64,000 nucleotides of DNA. It comes from Alitta virens (taxonomy: Eukaryota; Annelida; Polychaeta; Phyllodocida; Nereididae). Below the pieces are notes generated by a model. The model had not been told where the DNA came from, did no database searches, and was given only the letters and a program-made list of their open reading frames with translations. Where the stretch lies: contig OW028573.1 in assembly GCA_932294295.1 (NCBI GenBank), forward strand, positions 17,752,155 to 17,816,154. Direction: 5' to 3'. Of this stretch, positions 18,535 through 30,530 are shown in pieces. Both the position numbers and the translations under genes were made by a program. Numbering within the stretch: position 1 is the stretch's first letter; every line of letters begins with the position of its first letter.

Positions 18535-19886
18535 AAGCCTAAATGAACTGCTTCGGGGCTACATACATAAACAATATATAATTGATGGCATCACAAACAG
18601 TTTTAAACTCCATTTCGAGGGGCCACAACTTCCCCTTACTTCTACCAATTCCCGTTCTGCCTCAGCCCATCCAGATGTCGTCCGAAGAAAGATACAGCGA
18701 GAACTTGCACTTGGTCGCATTGCAGGTCCTTTTCAGCAACCTCCTCTCCCTCATTTCAAAACTTGGTACCATGAGCAAAAGTGACAATTCCGATGCTTTT
18801 CGCATTATACCAGTACACCCTTCTCAGTATAACCTCCTCGGCTTCTCTTTCGACAACCTCTACTACTATGAAAAAATGTTGGGCATGGGTGCTGCTCCGT
18901 CTTGCAGCATTTTTGAAGGGTTCTCAGATGCCTTAACTTGGATACTCCAGACAAAGTTTAACATCACCAGCGTGGTCAAGGTCCTCGATGATTTCCTCTT
19001 CATACACCACGACCCCCACCAGTGTCAACAATATCTCAACACATTTATTGCTCTTTGCTCTGATATTGGTGTTCCCATAGCACACCATGAAACAGAGGGC
19101 TCCTGCCGTATCATCACCTTTCTGGGCATACAACTCTATTCCATCACTATGGAAGCCAGACTCCCCACGGAAAAACTGACTGCTTACTCCACCAGCACCA
19201 AACTATTCGCCCAGACCCAAACATCCACCCTAAGGGACCTGAAGTTGGTCATAGGCAAACTCCAATTTGCTACCTCCGTTATCCCCTCTGGCCGAGCTTT
19301 CCTTCGCCGGCTTTATAACCTCACCATTGGGAAATTAAATCCCAACCACCGGATACTGCTCTCTGATGCTGCAAAACAAGACCTCCTGATGTGAAGCACC
19401 TTTCTTGCCAACCACAACGGCCGAACAATCATCCGCCCTCTTTCAAGGGTCAATTTCACCCAAATCCACCTGTGCACCGACGCCTCCAAAACTGGCTTCG
19501 GCACTACTTATGGCCGTGTCTGGATCCAGGGCCTCTGGCCAGAGCACTGGAAAACTTTGCACATCTCCTTCCTCCAGTTCTATCCCATATACCTTACAAT
19601 TGCCATGTTTGCAATGAAGCTGCGCAATTCTGCCATAGTTTTCCACTCTAATAACATGGGCGTGGTCGAGATGATAAATAAGCAGTCCTGCAAATGCCCG
19701 TTTATAATCCAAATTCTCCGTCCTCTTGTTCTAATCCTCCTACATAATAACATCTCCTTTACCTCGCAACATATCCCGGGTATACAAAATGTCTCATCCG
19801 ATGCTATTTCTCGCCAACAGGTCACCTCGTCTCTCCTCAACGATTTGGAGCCGCACGGCACCCAACACCCATACCTCATCATCTGA
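18535..19886 (+). pseudogene. Reverse transcriptase-RNase H of the retrotransposon, copy 1
   Basis: SLNELLRGYIHKQYIIDGI begins the RT. SDAFRIIPVHPSQYNLLGF, GMGAAPSCSIFEGFSDAL and VVKVLDDFLFIHHD are RT motifs with the active-site DD (18987-18992). TFLGIQLYSITMEARLPTEK follows, then an RNase H-like part ending in SSDAISRQQ. Between HFKTWYHEQK (18780) and SDAFRI (18789) roughly 75 residues of the fingers/palm seem to be missing compared with the family. A TGA at 19392 breaks the frame before the RNase H part. Confidence 0.75.
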
Positions 19887-20490
19887 GGCCAGACAACTTC
19901 AGGCTCAACTGGACCAAACAGTAGTAGCGTCCCTCCAACCTACTACTGCACGTTCTTATCAGCACCATTGGCAAGCATTTTTGCACTTCGAGTCCCAACT
20001 ACACCTGCAACCTTCCCTGCCTTCACCCCCTAACATATTATGGTACATCTTCACAACAGGGGCCTTTCCCACGCCACCATTAGAACCTATCTTTCAGCAA
20101 TCGCATTCGTACCATCAACTCTGCAGGGGATCCGCAATCAGCATCCTCCAACCGTCCCTTGTCCCATCCAAGCCTTACGTCGGTACCTCCCGGTTCGAGG
20201 GTACCAACCAGGTCCTCTTTTGATTCACACGGACAACACACCCGTTACCAGATCTCAATTCACTACCATCCTCAAAACAACAGCCGTGATGTCCTCTTTA
20301 CCGGCATACAGATTCAACACCCATTCGTTCCGAGAAGGCCGGGCCACAGAAATGGCCACCGATGGACAACCAGACCAGGTCATCCGATGGACAACCAGAC
20401 CAGGTCATCCGCACGGCAGGGCGCTGGAAGAGCTCAGCTTACATCTGCCCCAATACCATTACACTGCCGCGATGACCTCCCACTTGTACT
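19887..20490 (+). pseudogene. Tyrosine recombinase of the retrotransposon, copy 1
   Basis: LRRYLPVRGYQPGPLLIHTD, RFNTHSFREGRATEMATDG (the HxxR box) and, in another frame, GRWKSSAYICP (the catalytic Tyr region) are typical of DIRS/Ngaro recombinases. A perfect 25-bp tandem duplication (GATGGACAACCAGACCAGG...) at about 20363-20412 shifts the frame between HxxR and Tyr. Both duplication units carry it, so the lesion is older than the segmental duplication. Confidence 0.75.
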
Positions 20491-20979
20491 AAACCTCCTT
20501 GTCCTCTAGACTCCACACCTCTGCGTTGGATTCATCAACATGCCTCTCATGTTGCTGTGGGACTTTGGACACAAAATTATTTAATTATGAAGACTCTGTA
20601 TTGTGACTGTATTGTAACTCTGTATTGTGACTCTGTATTGTCCATACTGTCTTAGCTTACCACGTTAATGCTTCACTTCTTATAGCTCGTCAAACATTTG
20701 CTAGTATTACTTATTTTAATATTCATGTTATATTGTGTGCATTAACACATAGTCAGACACTATTTACGTAATTCATCTTCATGTTCTATTGTATTCGGAT
20801 GATTATTATTATACCTAATTCGTCCATACTGTATACCTTAACATGCTTATAATTTACATATTAAACATTTTATCCCAGAGTCGCCTGCTGTTCTATTTCC
20901 AAACCAAAAAATTTAAACAATCACAGTTGGCAAATACTACAGGAGCATGCAGGCCCCTCCCATGTGTGTAACAACTTTT

Positions 20980-21870
20980 TAAATCTTACTAAATCTACAT
21001 TTCTTTTCAATTCATTAGGCAATATATTCCATAAGTGAGAGCCATAATACGAAAAAGACTTTTTACTATATTAGATCCTAATAAATCTTGGTACAAACAA
21101 TATTGATGGATCTCGCAGATTCCTATTACTTTCCTTCACAGTAAACACTTCATTTAAAGATGCTGGATTTAATTTATGAATACATTTGAATACTTCCATA
21201 GCTGTAGTCTTTAATCGGTTGACATGTAGAGTTTTTTAGGTGCTCTGAGTAGGTACTTTTAAAATCACTGAACACAAATCTCAGTGCCCTTTCTTGAATT
21301 TTCTCTATATTTCTACATGATGATTTGCTACAGAAATTCCACACCACTGGACAAAAGTTAAAATTTGACAGTACAAAAGTTTAAAATAAAATTTCCTTCT
21401 CCTTGAATCTTAGTAAACAGTTTAATCTCATAAGTATCTTTAATTGCCTAGCAGCTTTTTTACATAAGTTAAATACATGTGAATCAAAGTTTAATTTATT
21501 TTCAATTAACACACCAGTAAGGTAACTTCATTACTAGCTTCAATTACAATATCTCCTATTTGCAATAAGCTTGGTACAGACATTGTATTACGAGCTGGTT
21601 TCAAAAACATAACTTGAAATTTACTTGGATTTCGCTTGCATGAAGTTTTCTGAGAACCACTGAATTGCATTTTTTGAGTCATGAACTAAGACGTCTATAA
21701 CAATATCAAATGAATTTCCACTGACACTTAAAGTATTGTCATAAGCGTAATTAAATATTTTTGCCTGTTCTATATTCATAAATAAATCATTAATAAAAAT
21801 ATTAAATAACAACGGCCCTAAGCATGAGCCCTGGGGATACCCCTTGTTACAATATTCCAGATTTTTATAG
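20980..21870 (-). pseudogene. Truncated non-LTR reverse transcriptase, copy 1
   Basis: On the minus strand the pieces LLFNIFINDLF, IFNYAYDNTLSVSG, FQVMFLKPA, NKLNFDSHVLNLCKKAA and FVLSNFNFCPVVWNFCSKS are the C-terminal half of a LINE RT. The active-site YADD has become YAYD in this copy. Copy 2 (35430-36330) keeps YADD. Frameshifts occur in both. Confidence 0.8.
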
Positions 21871-22339
21871 CCATACCATAAGAATTAGGTAGAGTACCTC
21901 AATTAACATGGCAAAGCTTTTCAATGTTTTAAAACTGATTATACGTGATCAAAAAATTCCTTTACATACATGCTCAGTTATTTATGTCGCATATTATAAA
22001 TGTGTATTTGCCGGGGGGGGGGGGTGTGTGGTTAGTTGCGAAATGCGATATCAGTGGTTAGGACTTTCTCTGAGTCAGAACATACTTATAGGACTACTCA
22101 CTCTTTCTAATATGTTTTAATAACCAGGCTCAACTAACTTAACAAAAAGGTGCATATGTTATGGTAGCTTAATAGTTTTTGGCCTATTAGTGCTACTTTG
22201 GATATTCTGCTGAATTTGTTAGGAAAAAAGCACTATTGTATTGTCTTGTATTGTTTATATTGAGCACATATATTACAGATGTGAAAATATGAGATTTAAT
22301 AAAGGAAATGGGGCATGTTACAGATGGTTTTAATAAATA

Positions 22340-22620
22340 CATAAATATATAGAACCGTCGTAGCAGCTCAGCTCGTAGAAGTTTGTATGCATTTCCTAGG
22401 AGTTCGTGGGCACGTCGTAGGAGTTCGTATTGAGATTGTAGCTGATCCTAACACCTCAAGAAAAAAATCTAGGAATTTCAAAGATTATGCAAATGAGAAA
22501 TTACACCTATTTTCAGATGACTCTGGCGAACTGCCAGGAACTTCGACCACTCAGAATTTGTCAAAGTTTGTAGCAAACTTCGTAGTATTTCTTGTAGGTG
22601 GGGCTTAAATAAGTCTCTGA
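22340..22620. repeat. CGTAGNAGTTCGT-rich segment, copy 1
   Basis: GTCGTAGCAGCTC, CTCGTAGAAGTTTGT, CCTAGGAGTTCGT and GTCGTAGGAGTTCGT lie within 100 bases. The segment looks like the subterminal zone of a transposon. A 73-codon frame (22387-22608) is open in both duplication copies, but their youth makes that weak evidence for a gene. Confidence 0.4.
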
Positions 22621-23810
22621 TTTTGTAGAGATTACAGGTCAATTGAGCTGAAGTTCATGCAAAGATGAGGAGTCCTTGAGCAGTCAAGAAGTATGTGGTG
22701 CACTGACTATACATTGATCTTAAAGATTTTTTGATTTGTTGCTATTTATGAAATAGGAAGCATTCAATAATACAGCAAAGGAGCGAATCCAGCAGACTTT
22801 TTTTTTTTTTTCATAGCGAATTTGTTTCTCACTCATTTGCAATGGCCATGTGATGTCAGCAATTCTCAGCACCCTAAAATGCAAGGTGTACGTTGTTGGG
22901 TAATATGGGCATAGGTGATTTATGATTCTTTAGTAATACTTGTTGTCAAGCAAAAATATCATGTAAGGAGTGAAACATAAAAAAAACTATCAAATGTGGA
23001 TAATATCAGATAAGTGTACTGCACATGTTCAGATTCATACCACTTTTGTGACTTTTGGGTAGGATTATAAAGATGTTTAACATAGGCACTGCTCGTATTA
23101 AACATTTATCTTGCCCATATTAAACTTCGGCATTTATAGTTGAAATTAGTATAGTTTAATATGGGCATTTTAGTGGATATGCATATATATGCTTAGGATT
23201 TATAGCTCATTACCTAAATACAATCAAGCAAAAAGAATTATGCATTTTCCATATTAAGTTTCATCACAGCATTAGCGAGACAAAAGTATGCCCATATGAT
23301 CCAACTTACGCTACTTATTACACCTGAATAGCGTGAGGCAGTATTGATTGGCAGTTGAACCTAGGCCTTTATTGATCTAGCCCTGAAGACCCCTGTGTGT
23401 TAGCATGGGTCCCCGGGGCTAATATTGATCCTACACAACGGAATGAGGAATCACTCAGTATTTTATCTGTCCATGTGTAGGACAGTTCGAGCTTTTTTTA
23501 CCTATCCGTAGATGATTTAAGATATTTTGTATTGTACTTGATACAAGAGCACTACGTACATAACTTCATGCCTACCTACTGGGTTTACATTGATTATTTA
23601 AAACGAAATTGCAAAGTTTGCTGTTGTGTAGATGACTAACATTAAGTATAGTATAGAGACCTAAATATTATTCAACAGTATGTCAATAAAATGAAATTTT
23701 GGATTCTTACTTTCGTAATTAACGTTTTGTACTTTTCATATTGTGTCAATTTTTCTAAGCAATTTGTATTAATTTCTCATGTACTCATGCAATGTTTATT
23801 GTGAATTTAG

Positions 23811-26800
23811 CAATGGCAGAAAGAATAAAGGAGACAGAATATTTCTCAAAAGGGATTATGCCAAGCAAATTGTTCATCCTGCTGCCCTACTCCTGCTTCA
23901 GGTATGCTCTTTTCATAATTTATGCCATAAACGGAACACAAATATGGTTCTGTAAGAATTTTTGTAAGTATTAAATGCCCATAGAACGTCGAATGGAGCC
24001 TTATGGTTAATGTGTTAAAACATCAAGTTTTGAGCAAGATTTAATACATAAAAAAAGTTTGATTTGAAAAAACGAGTATGACATTTGACCTTGTAAAAGA
24101 GTACATGTAATACCAGAGATCACAGTTCAAGGTCAAATGTTAAACACAGGCTGCGCTGCAGCAAAACCCTCAGTGAATCCCACAAAGCACACAGGCATCA
24201 TTAATATTGCTTACGGGCATAACACTTTCGTTTCCAAAGCAGAACACCAATACTAATGCACTTACTTTAATAAATTGTGTACAGTAATACTCTATATGGC
24301 CTGGTTGTTCTGCTCAGGTTTTCCATTATGAAATTGATGTCAAAATGAAGTTTGAAAAGTGAAAATATAATTTAGATATATATATATTAACAAAATTTCA
24401 CTCATATAGGGTAAATAGTGTCTTTGATACGGAAGTTTGAAAAAGTAAGGATTTCCCCTATTTTCCCTTTTTTTTTTAAATAATTCTCTGGAATTTAAAG
24501 GCATGAGATCCCCAAAAGACAGCACAACACTATTTTAGACAGTTGTGTTTCAAAAACAAAAAATTCTTTTGTTTCCAAATTTTGCAAAACATAGCCGACA
24601 TGTCAATGTGACTGTCAAAAAGCACCACTAAGCCATATAGAGTATTACTGTTATAAATTTCTTTAGGGTAAATGCATTAATGTTAGACTTCTGCTCCGGA
24701 AACGACAGTGTTGCGCCAGCCCGTGCGCCACCTGTCAGACATACATTCATGATAACAATAACCCTCTTCGAACTTTGTTCGCTGAGGGTTAGAAATGTTC
24801 ATTTTGACAGTTTCAGTATTATGCATGGAATATTGAATCTTCACCTATACAGACCTAGTTAATTTGGTTTGTTCAGTAGGTGCATATACTGTGGTAACTA
24901 CATTGTACTTTGGATGACTTGGGTCTACGTTAAAGTTTAAATATTCGTCTCAGATTCTGATGATGATGAAATTGACTGTGTATGCATCGTTTAAAGCATT
25001 TTCAAATACTTGTTGATGAAACGTAAACTTGACTGAAATGGGGTAATGACTCTTCCAATGCATTTACGAAGGAATTCTTGACAAAAATGACTCTTTGTGA
25101 TTGGTGGTTTTATTGGCCTCTCAGTTGTTCAATGGGTGTAATGGCCACCTCAAATGCAAATTTCTGGTTTGGGTTATCAGATAACCATTCAATTGATACA
25201 CTATAGGAAACTAGAAAAAGGAATACATGGATTCACACTCATTAATTTTAATTGAGGGGAAGAACATTTCTGCCCTTTTGAACTAGTTTATGTTTCATTC
25301 ACAAGTACTTGAAAATGCTTTAAAGTAAATTGCATTTTGTTATTCTTGTTTTATGGGTTGCTTTGTTATATTGTTAAAAAAAATTCTATTTTAGCTATCC
25401 TAAATTGGCGGACGCAGATCCAACCATCGAAGGTAAAGGAAATCTAAGGACACTGGTCAAGCAAATAGCTGGAAACTACCGGAACTATGACAATACAATA
25501 CATGAAATTAACACAAATGGAGAGGTCAGCACCTTAACTGTTTGATATATCATTAGTGATATTGACAAGCAATGTAGCATGTATGGTTGTCTCACATTGT
25601 ATCTTCAATGATAGGCTTCAGCAATGTTCGAATGTTTGGTCAGATCCGTTTAATTTGAGCAAACTTATATCAAAAGTCATGTTATTATGAAGTCCAGGAA
25701 CAAATGCGAAGAAACCCAATTGTAACTAGAGCATTGGTAACGCCGACAAGGCCGTACTTTGAGTGCATATGTGCTTTATACAAGCTTGAGCCTTCCGCCG
25801 AACTGGCCCCATTGGATTAACATGTAAGTTCGAATTTGCCGCTCGCAAAATGGCAAACCGGCCGCATTACGCGAAAACGCCTCCTACAAGCAACGTAAGT
25901 AAATAAACACTTTAGTCCTGAGTGCTTTGGTGTAAGTGGGTCGTACTGTAATTGTGACGAAAATTACATGTACAAGGTCTAAATTTTGGTTTTGATAAAT
26001 ACACCTGTATCCATAATCATCAGAGATTATGCTTTATTGAATTTTGTGATAATGCCAGCAATTTTTAATTCTTAGTTGACATGAACAGGACCTATGACAA
26101 TCCAGAATAAAGCCACATGTACTTACTGGCTGTTCTTCAGTTCTCTGCATCATCTGACAGACACCTTTATGGTGTATTTATAATATTGCTATCACACCAT
26201 TTGCTGTGCCTCAGCATGTGAAAAACATTGAACATTAAAAAAAAGTTTTGATTCTCTCAGCTAGCTCACTGTTCATGGTATAAATCTGATTCCAATTTTC
26301 AAGTCCCTTAGCCAATAGTATACATATACCTGGATTCACATGACATCTTTTTTTTTTTTTCATACGTCAATGAAATCAGTCGTAAATGACATTTGTTTAA
26401 TGATGACGGTTTCATTCCGCAGTCATATTACGCCTGTGTGGAGTATTGTACACCCGTTCTGGTCATGTATGAGATGGAAGCTGAAGGGAAAGCTGGCCTG
26501 ACACATATGCAAAAGGAAGCACAGTTGCACATATTTCAACGTGTCCTGCAAGATATACTGAAAAAGTCCCAGTACCGTGACGACATCCAGTTGATTTGTT
26601 ATGAAGGTAAGAACAATCTATTAGAATATACAACGGGTTGGGTAGTATGACCAGCTTGATGTCATTATCTCTGGACCAATATTAACAAATTATATGACTG
26701 TACTATTCATTTACTACAATCAAAGTGATTTATGCTTGTCTTTACTAATAATTGTATAACAATTTTCCAGATCGACCTCCAAATGCACAATCTCTTCCTG

Positions 26801-26835
26801 AGGTTTTGCTGAAAAATATCAAAAGATGGCTGTAA
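23811..26835 (+). pseudogene. Truncated third STING copy (four 3' exons)
   Basis: Exons 23811-23901, 25395-25524, 26423-26606 and 26771-26835 copy STING2 exons 9-12. All splice sites, phases and the stop codon are intact. Only a few residues differ (Ser595 to Gly, Lys621 to Asn, Ala to Pro in DRPPNAQ). No TIR, no GLAWSYY exon and no obvious promoter precede it. It may be a pseudogene. Because its first acceptor is phase 1, it could also serve as an alternative 3' module spliced from the donor at 8098, giving a second C-terminal half of the fusion protein. Confidence 0.8.
24165..24790. mobile_element. Long-TIR nonautonomous element, duplicate copy
   Basis: This is the unit 2 counterpart of 9356-9980, with the same inverted arms and an AT-rich core. 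Confidence 0.75.
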
Positions 26836-29800
26836 AAATATGGAGAGACACTTCTTTTCGCAAAGAGGAGACTTACCAGTTTCATAGCATTACCTGGAGA
26901 ATATATTTTTACACTTCAATTATGGTGAAATAACACTTACTCGTGATGATGGATGAACAATATTTTCATAAGTACAGATACGATAAGATTACACTTTATG
27001 TATCCATGAAATGACATTTTGATGTAATTCTTAAGCAATCAAGCAGTTTTTTTTGTTGCACTTTGCATATTTTAAACTCTTACAGTATTTGATTTTCAAA
27101 CTCGTGTATTTTCTGTTTGCCTATATTTATCCAAGTTTTTGGTTGCATTTACTATATTTTATACACTGATGTTGTCATGTTGGTCATGAATCATAGTACA
27201 ATGGGAGAAATTTGCAAAATGTCTATTGTCATGTAGTTTACTACAATGTACATGTATTGTTTGTGGCATAAGATGTTGGTGAAATTACTAGAAATATAGA
27301 GATGGCTTGTATGTTTATTCTCACTCTGTTTTAGTTACTTAAATGTTTTATAAGTTACAGAGTCAATATAATATATAAGATGTACGGTATGTTTCCGTAT
27401 GAAAATGGCCAATAACTCGTACCTTTTGTTGCTTAATATGCTCGAATTTAATATGTACATCTCTAGAGCACTGTCAGAGAAATCACTCATTACTCAGTGT
27501 CAGAGCAGAAACTCTTATGATCTGAAATATGTTGTTCAGAAATGCATGATCTGAATTTTTGTTGAATGTATTTGTTATATGACTATGATGACTTTTAGCT
27601 GAAGCTTAACATACATACAGAGCTTTCATATTAAGATTGTTCTGCTTTTGTTTTTTTTTACACAAAAATGTATGCTCCTGTATAGAGCAATTGAAAATGT
27701 TTATTGCTATATATGCATAAATTTTTTATATTTTTTATGAACCAACATTTTGTTTATCAGGTTCCCAGATCTTAGCTGTCAGCGTAAGTCATGGACTCTA
27801 TTAATATAAAACATTCACAGGGGCTTCGATACAGGGGATAGGGGGAGGGGGATGTAGACCCCCCCCCCCCTCCCACTTTTTGGAAAGAGGGAGATGATTC
27901 CACTGATCATCCCCCCCATCCCCTGAAATTCACAAATGAAAATTCCCATTTCTTTTACACACTTTTGTTTTGGAAAATTCGTGCTTTGTTAATCAGTTTT
28001 ACACTTCAGATCACATATCAGTACAAATGTATCTGTAAAAATAGTTTGGCATCAATGATCCACCATTACTTTACCACTTGACAAGTGTCCGTGTGTTAAC
28101 TACTGCCACATGTAAAGTCATGGTGTGACAGACAAGAGAAATCACCGCCCCTTTGAATGTTTTGCTGCAAGTCTTTATCATATTTTTATGAAATGGCATT
28201 ATCTGGAAAAATATGTCTCACTTCAACCATCCTTTGCTATGAAATTCAATAAAACTGAAATTTTGTAATTATATACCGCAGTGCCCAATTTATTACTAAT
28301 ATCAGGAGCGTAGCCAAAACTGACCTTATATAGGGGAGGCTTTTGCCCTTCAAACATTTTAAAAAGCCGTAAAGTGGACACTTACTGTAAGATTCTGTAT
28401 ATATATCTTTCACAAATTTTTTTTAGTATTCAAATTTTCTAATACAGTTTATGCCTTGGGGGGAGGGGGAGGAGATATGTTTGCCTCGTGATAATTACTT
28501 TTGCTAAGTAATTCTTTATTACATGCTTTCTGCCCTGTAATAAAGCATATGTGAGGCCGTGCCTTTCCTGGGTGCAAAGTTACAGCATAAAATATCTTGC
28601 AAAACGCTTTTTTTTTTACTATTTTGGTGTGACGGCAAACTTTACAAGGCAATATCTGTAATTCATGTTCATATTTTAGAATATTGTGTTGATAACATTA
28701 GTACTAAATGATGTGGTCAAATGATGCCAAGTTTTCCTCTGTTTCATGGTTTGTATTGCAGCAATTATCAAAGTTTGCTGCCAAATTTATGTAGTTATTT
28801 TGTTAAATTTCTGGTATAACAATCCGCAGTTCATTGATGGGTCTATAAGTGTACACATGAATATGTGAATGAATGAGGCAGAAGCACGTATCGTGTATGA
28901 TGATGAAACCAGCATGGTGTGATACAATCCTTTAAAAACAAAAGTTCTTCTCTCTGTGAAGATGTGGTCTTCATGGTATACATTTTTACAGGCTTTCGCA
29001 TATATTTTAATGTTATATGTTGTTATATGTATGATCAAGGGTACCATATGTATAATAATAATGAAAATATAATACAAATCTTTATTTAAAGTCACAATAA
29101 AATAACAATAAACACTAGCACATAGGCTATTATGTGACTACAACAATACTAAAACAATAATAAAAACAGGAAAGACATACACCCGTTGAAGCCACAAACA
29201 GGATTTTGGCGGGAAATTAGATCGCTCGCAAAACCCTTCAGCGCCTCTACATCCGAGCGTTTCACTGCCCCAGTCCGTTCATGCGATCTGACACAACGCA
29301 GTGCAGCGATATTACTGAATTTAAAGTCCTGTCTCTGCCTTCTCTGCATCACAACATCATCTAGATCGCTTACCCATTGTTCATCGTAGTTTCGCAGGCT
29401 TCAGAATCCGTCAAGATCCGTCATAAGCAACTTATTTTCTTGTCATTGATTATAGCTCAATTGATGCATGTGGTGCCCAGGCCTGCTACAGCACTGTAAA
29501 CAAGCCTCCAGGCTCAAGTTGATGTACTGTAAGCAACAATGGCGTGCCTGCCGGACTGATTATTGGCCACAGTTTTGTTCATGGTCTCTTGTACCATCTA
29601 GCTCCTGGTGGCATTATTAGCAACCTTGCCAAGAAACTCCACGTCGACAGGATCGTCGCCGAGATACATCTCCATGGCGAGCGGGGTGCAAAAGTATGCA
29701 CTCCAGGCTATGCACTCCCCCATCGCCTACTTGAACGCACTAGACCTGTTTTGTCATAATCGACCTCGGCTCAACGACCTAGCGTCAGGCATCCCACCAT

Positions 29801-30204
29801 TCGATTTGGCATCAAAAATAATTGAAATTTCGGACATCCTCAGGCATCGTTACCATGTCTCCAGGGTAATGGTCTGCTCCGCCATCAACAGGCAGCGTCA
29901 CCTGCAAGGACTTAGCCCTACTCACTTTGCCACCGCAGCTTACTAGTTCAACAATTTCTTGAGCAATTTCTCCCAGACCGACCCACACACCTACAATGTT
30001 CACAAAGGGTTCTGGGCAGACTCACCACAGGTATGGTCCCAAGATGGAATACACCCCAACTCTGTAACGAGTCGCAAGCGGTACATCAAGTCCATCAGAA
30101 AAGCAATCTTCCTCTCCCTACTTTTCCTGGTTTTTTCACCAGATTTGCAACCCATGTACCATTCACAATTACACACCTGGCTTGTATTTGCAACAGTTTA
30201 AAGC

Positions 30205-30530
30205 CTTTCCTGGTCTTTTGCGCCAGATTTCCATACCTTTTCCTGGTATTTTGCGCCAGTTTCTGGTATTTTGCACCAGTTTCCTCAATTGGGCCAGCTT
30301 TCTACTTTTTCCTGGTATTTTGCGCCAGGTTTTTCATACCTTTCCTGGTATTTTGCGCCAGATTTTCATACCTTTCCTGGTATTTTGTGCCAGATTTTCA
30401 TACCTTTCCTGGTATTTTGCGCCGGTTTGTCACTCCTTTTTCCTGGTATTTTGCGCCAGATTCCATACTTTTTCTTTTATCCTGGTTTTCTATGCCAGAC
30501 TTCCTGGTATTCTGCGCCAGATTTACATAC
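30205..30530 (+). repeat. 32-bp minisatellite, copy 2
   Basis: The repeat has the same 32-base unit as at 16842-17200 and one unit fewer. The last perfect unit here carries GCGCCGG where copy 1 has GCCCCAG. Array length has thus changed since the segmental duplication. Confidence 0.85.

Larger units (their letters stand above)
16150..20510 (+). mobile_element. Decayed Ngaro/DIRS-like tyrosine-recombinase retrotransposon, copy 1
   Basis: The order on the plus strand is an SGNH-hydrolase-like ORF, a minisatellite, a gag-like ORF with a Cys/His zinc knuckle, reverse transcriptase with RNase H, then tyrosine recombinase. That recombinase and the RT type (SDAFRIIPVHPSQYNLLGF, VLDDFLFI) are hallmarks of DIRS-order elements. 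There are several frameshifts, an internal RT deletion and a 25-bp duplication in the recombinase, so the copy is dead. I could not find the split direct repeats expected at Ngaro ends, so the outer limits are approximate. Confidence 0.85.
8175..22814 (+). repeat. Segmental duplication, unit 1 (~14.6 kb)
   Basis: This unit runs from the intron after STING2 exon 8 to a T-rich tract near 22800. It is repeated in the same orientation at 22982-37179 with very few substitutions. It contains STING2 exons 9-12, the 3' UTR, a decayed tyrosine-recombinase retrotransposon and a LINE fragment. Unit-specific differences are a 1.33 kb block at 10921-12252, about 480 bases of gag/RT that unit 2 lacks, one extra 32-bp minisatellite unit, and an unoccupied Tc1 site. 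Confidence 0.95.

Noticed and set aside
22387..22608. 73-codon frame conserved at 36756-36977
   Set aside because: The units are too young for an open frame to be informative. No domain is recognisable, and it sits in a repeat-like CGTAGNAGTTCGT zone.
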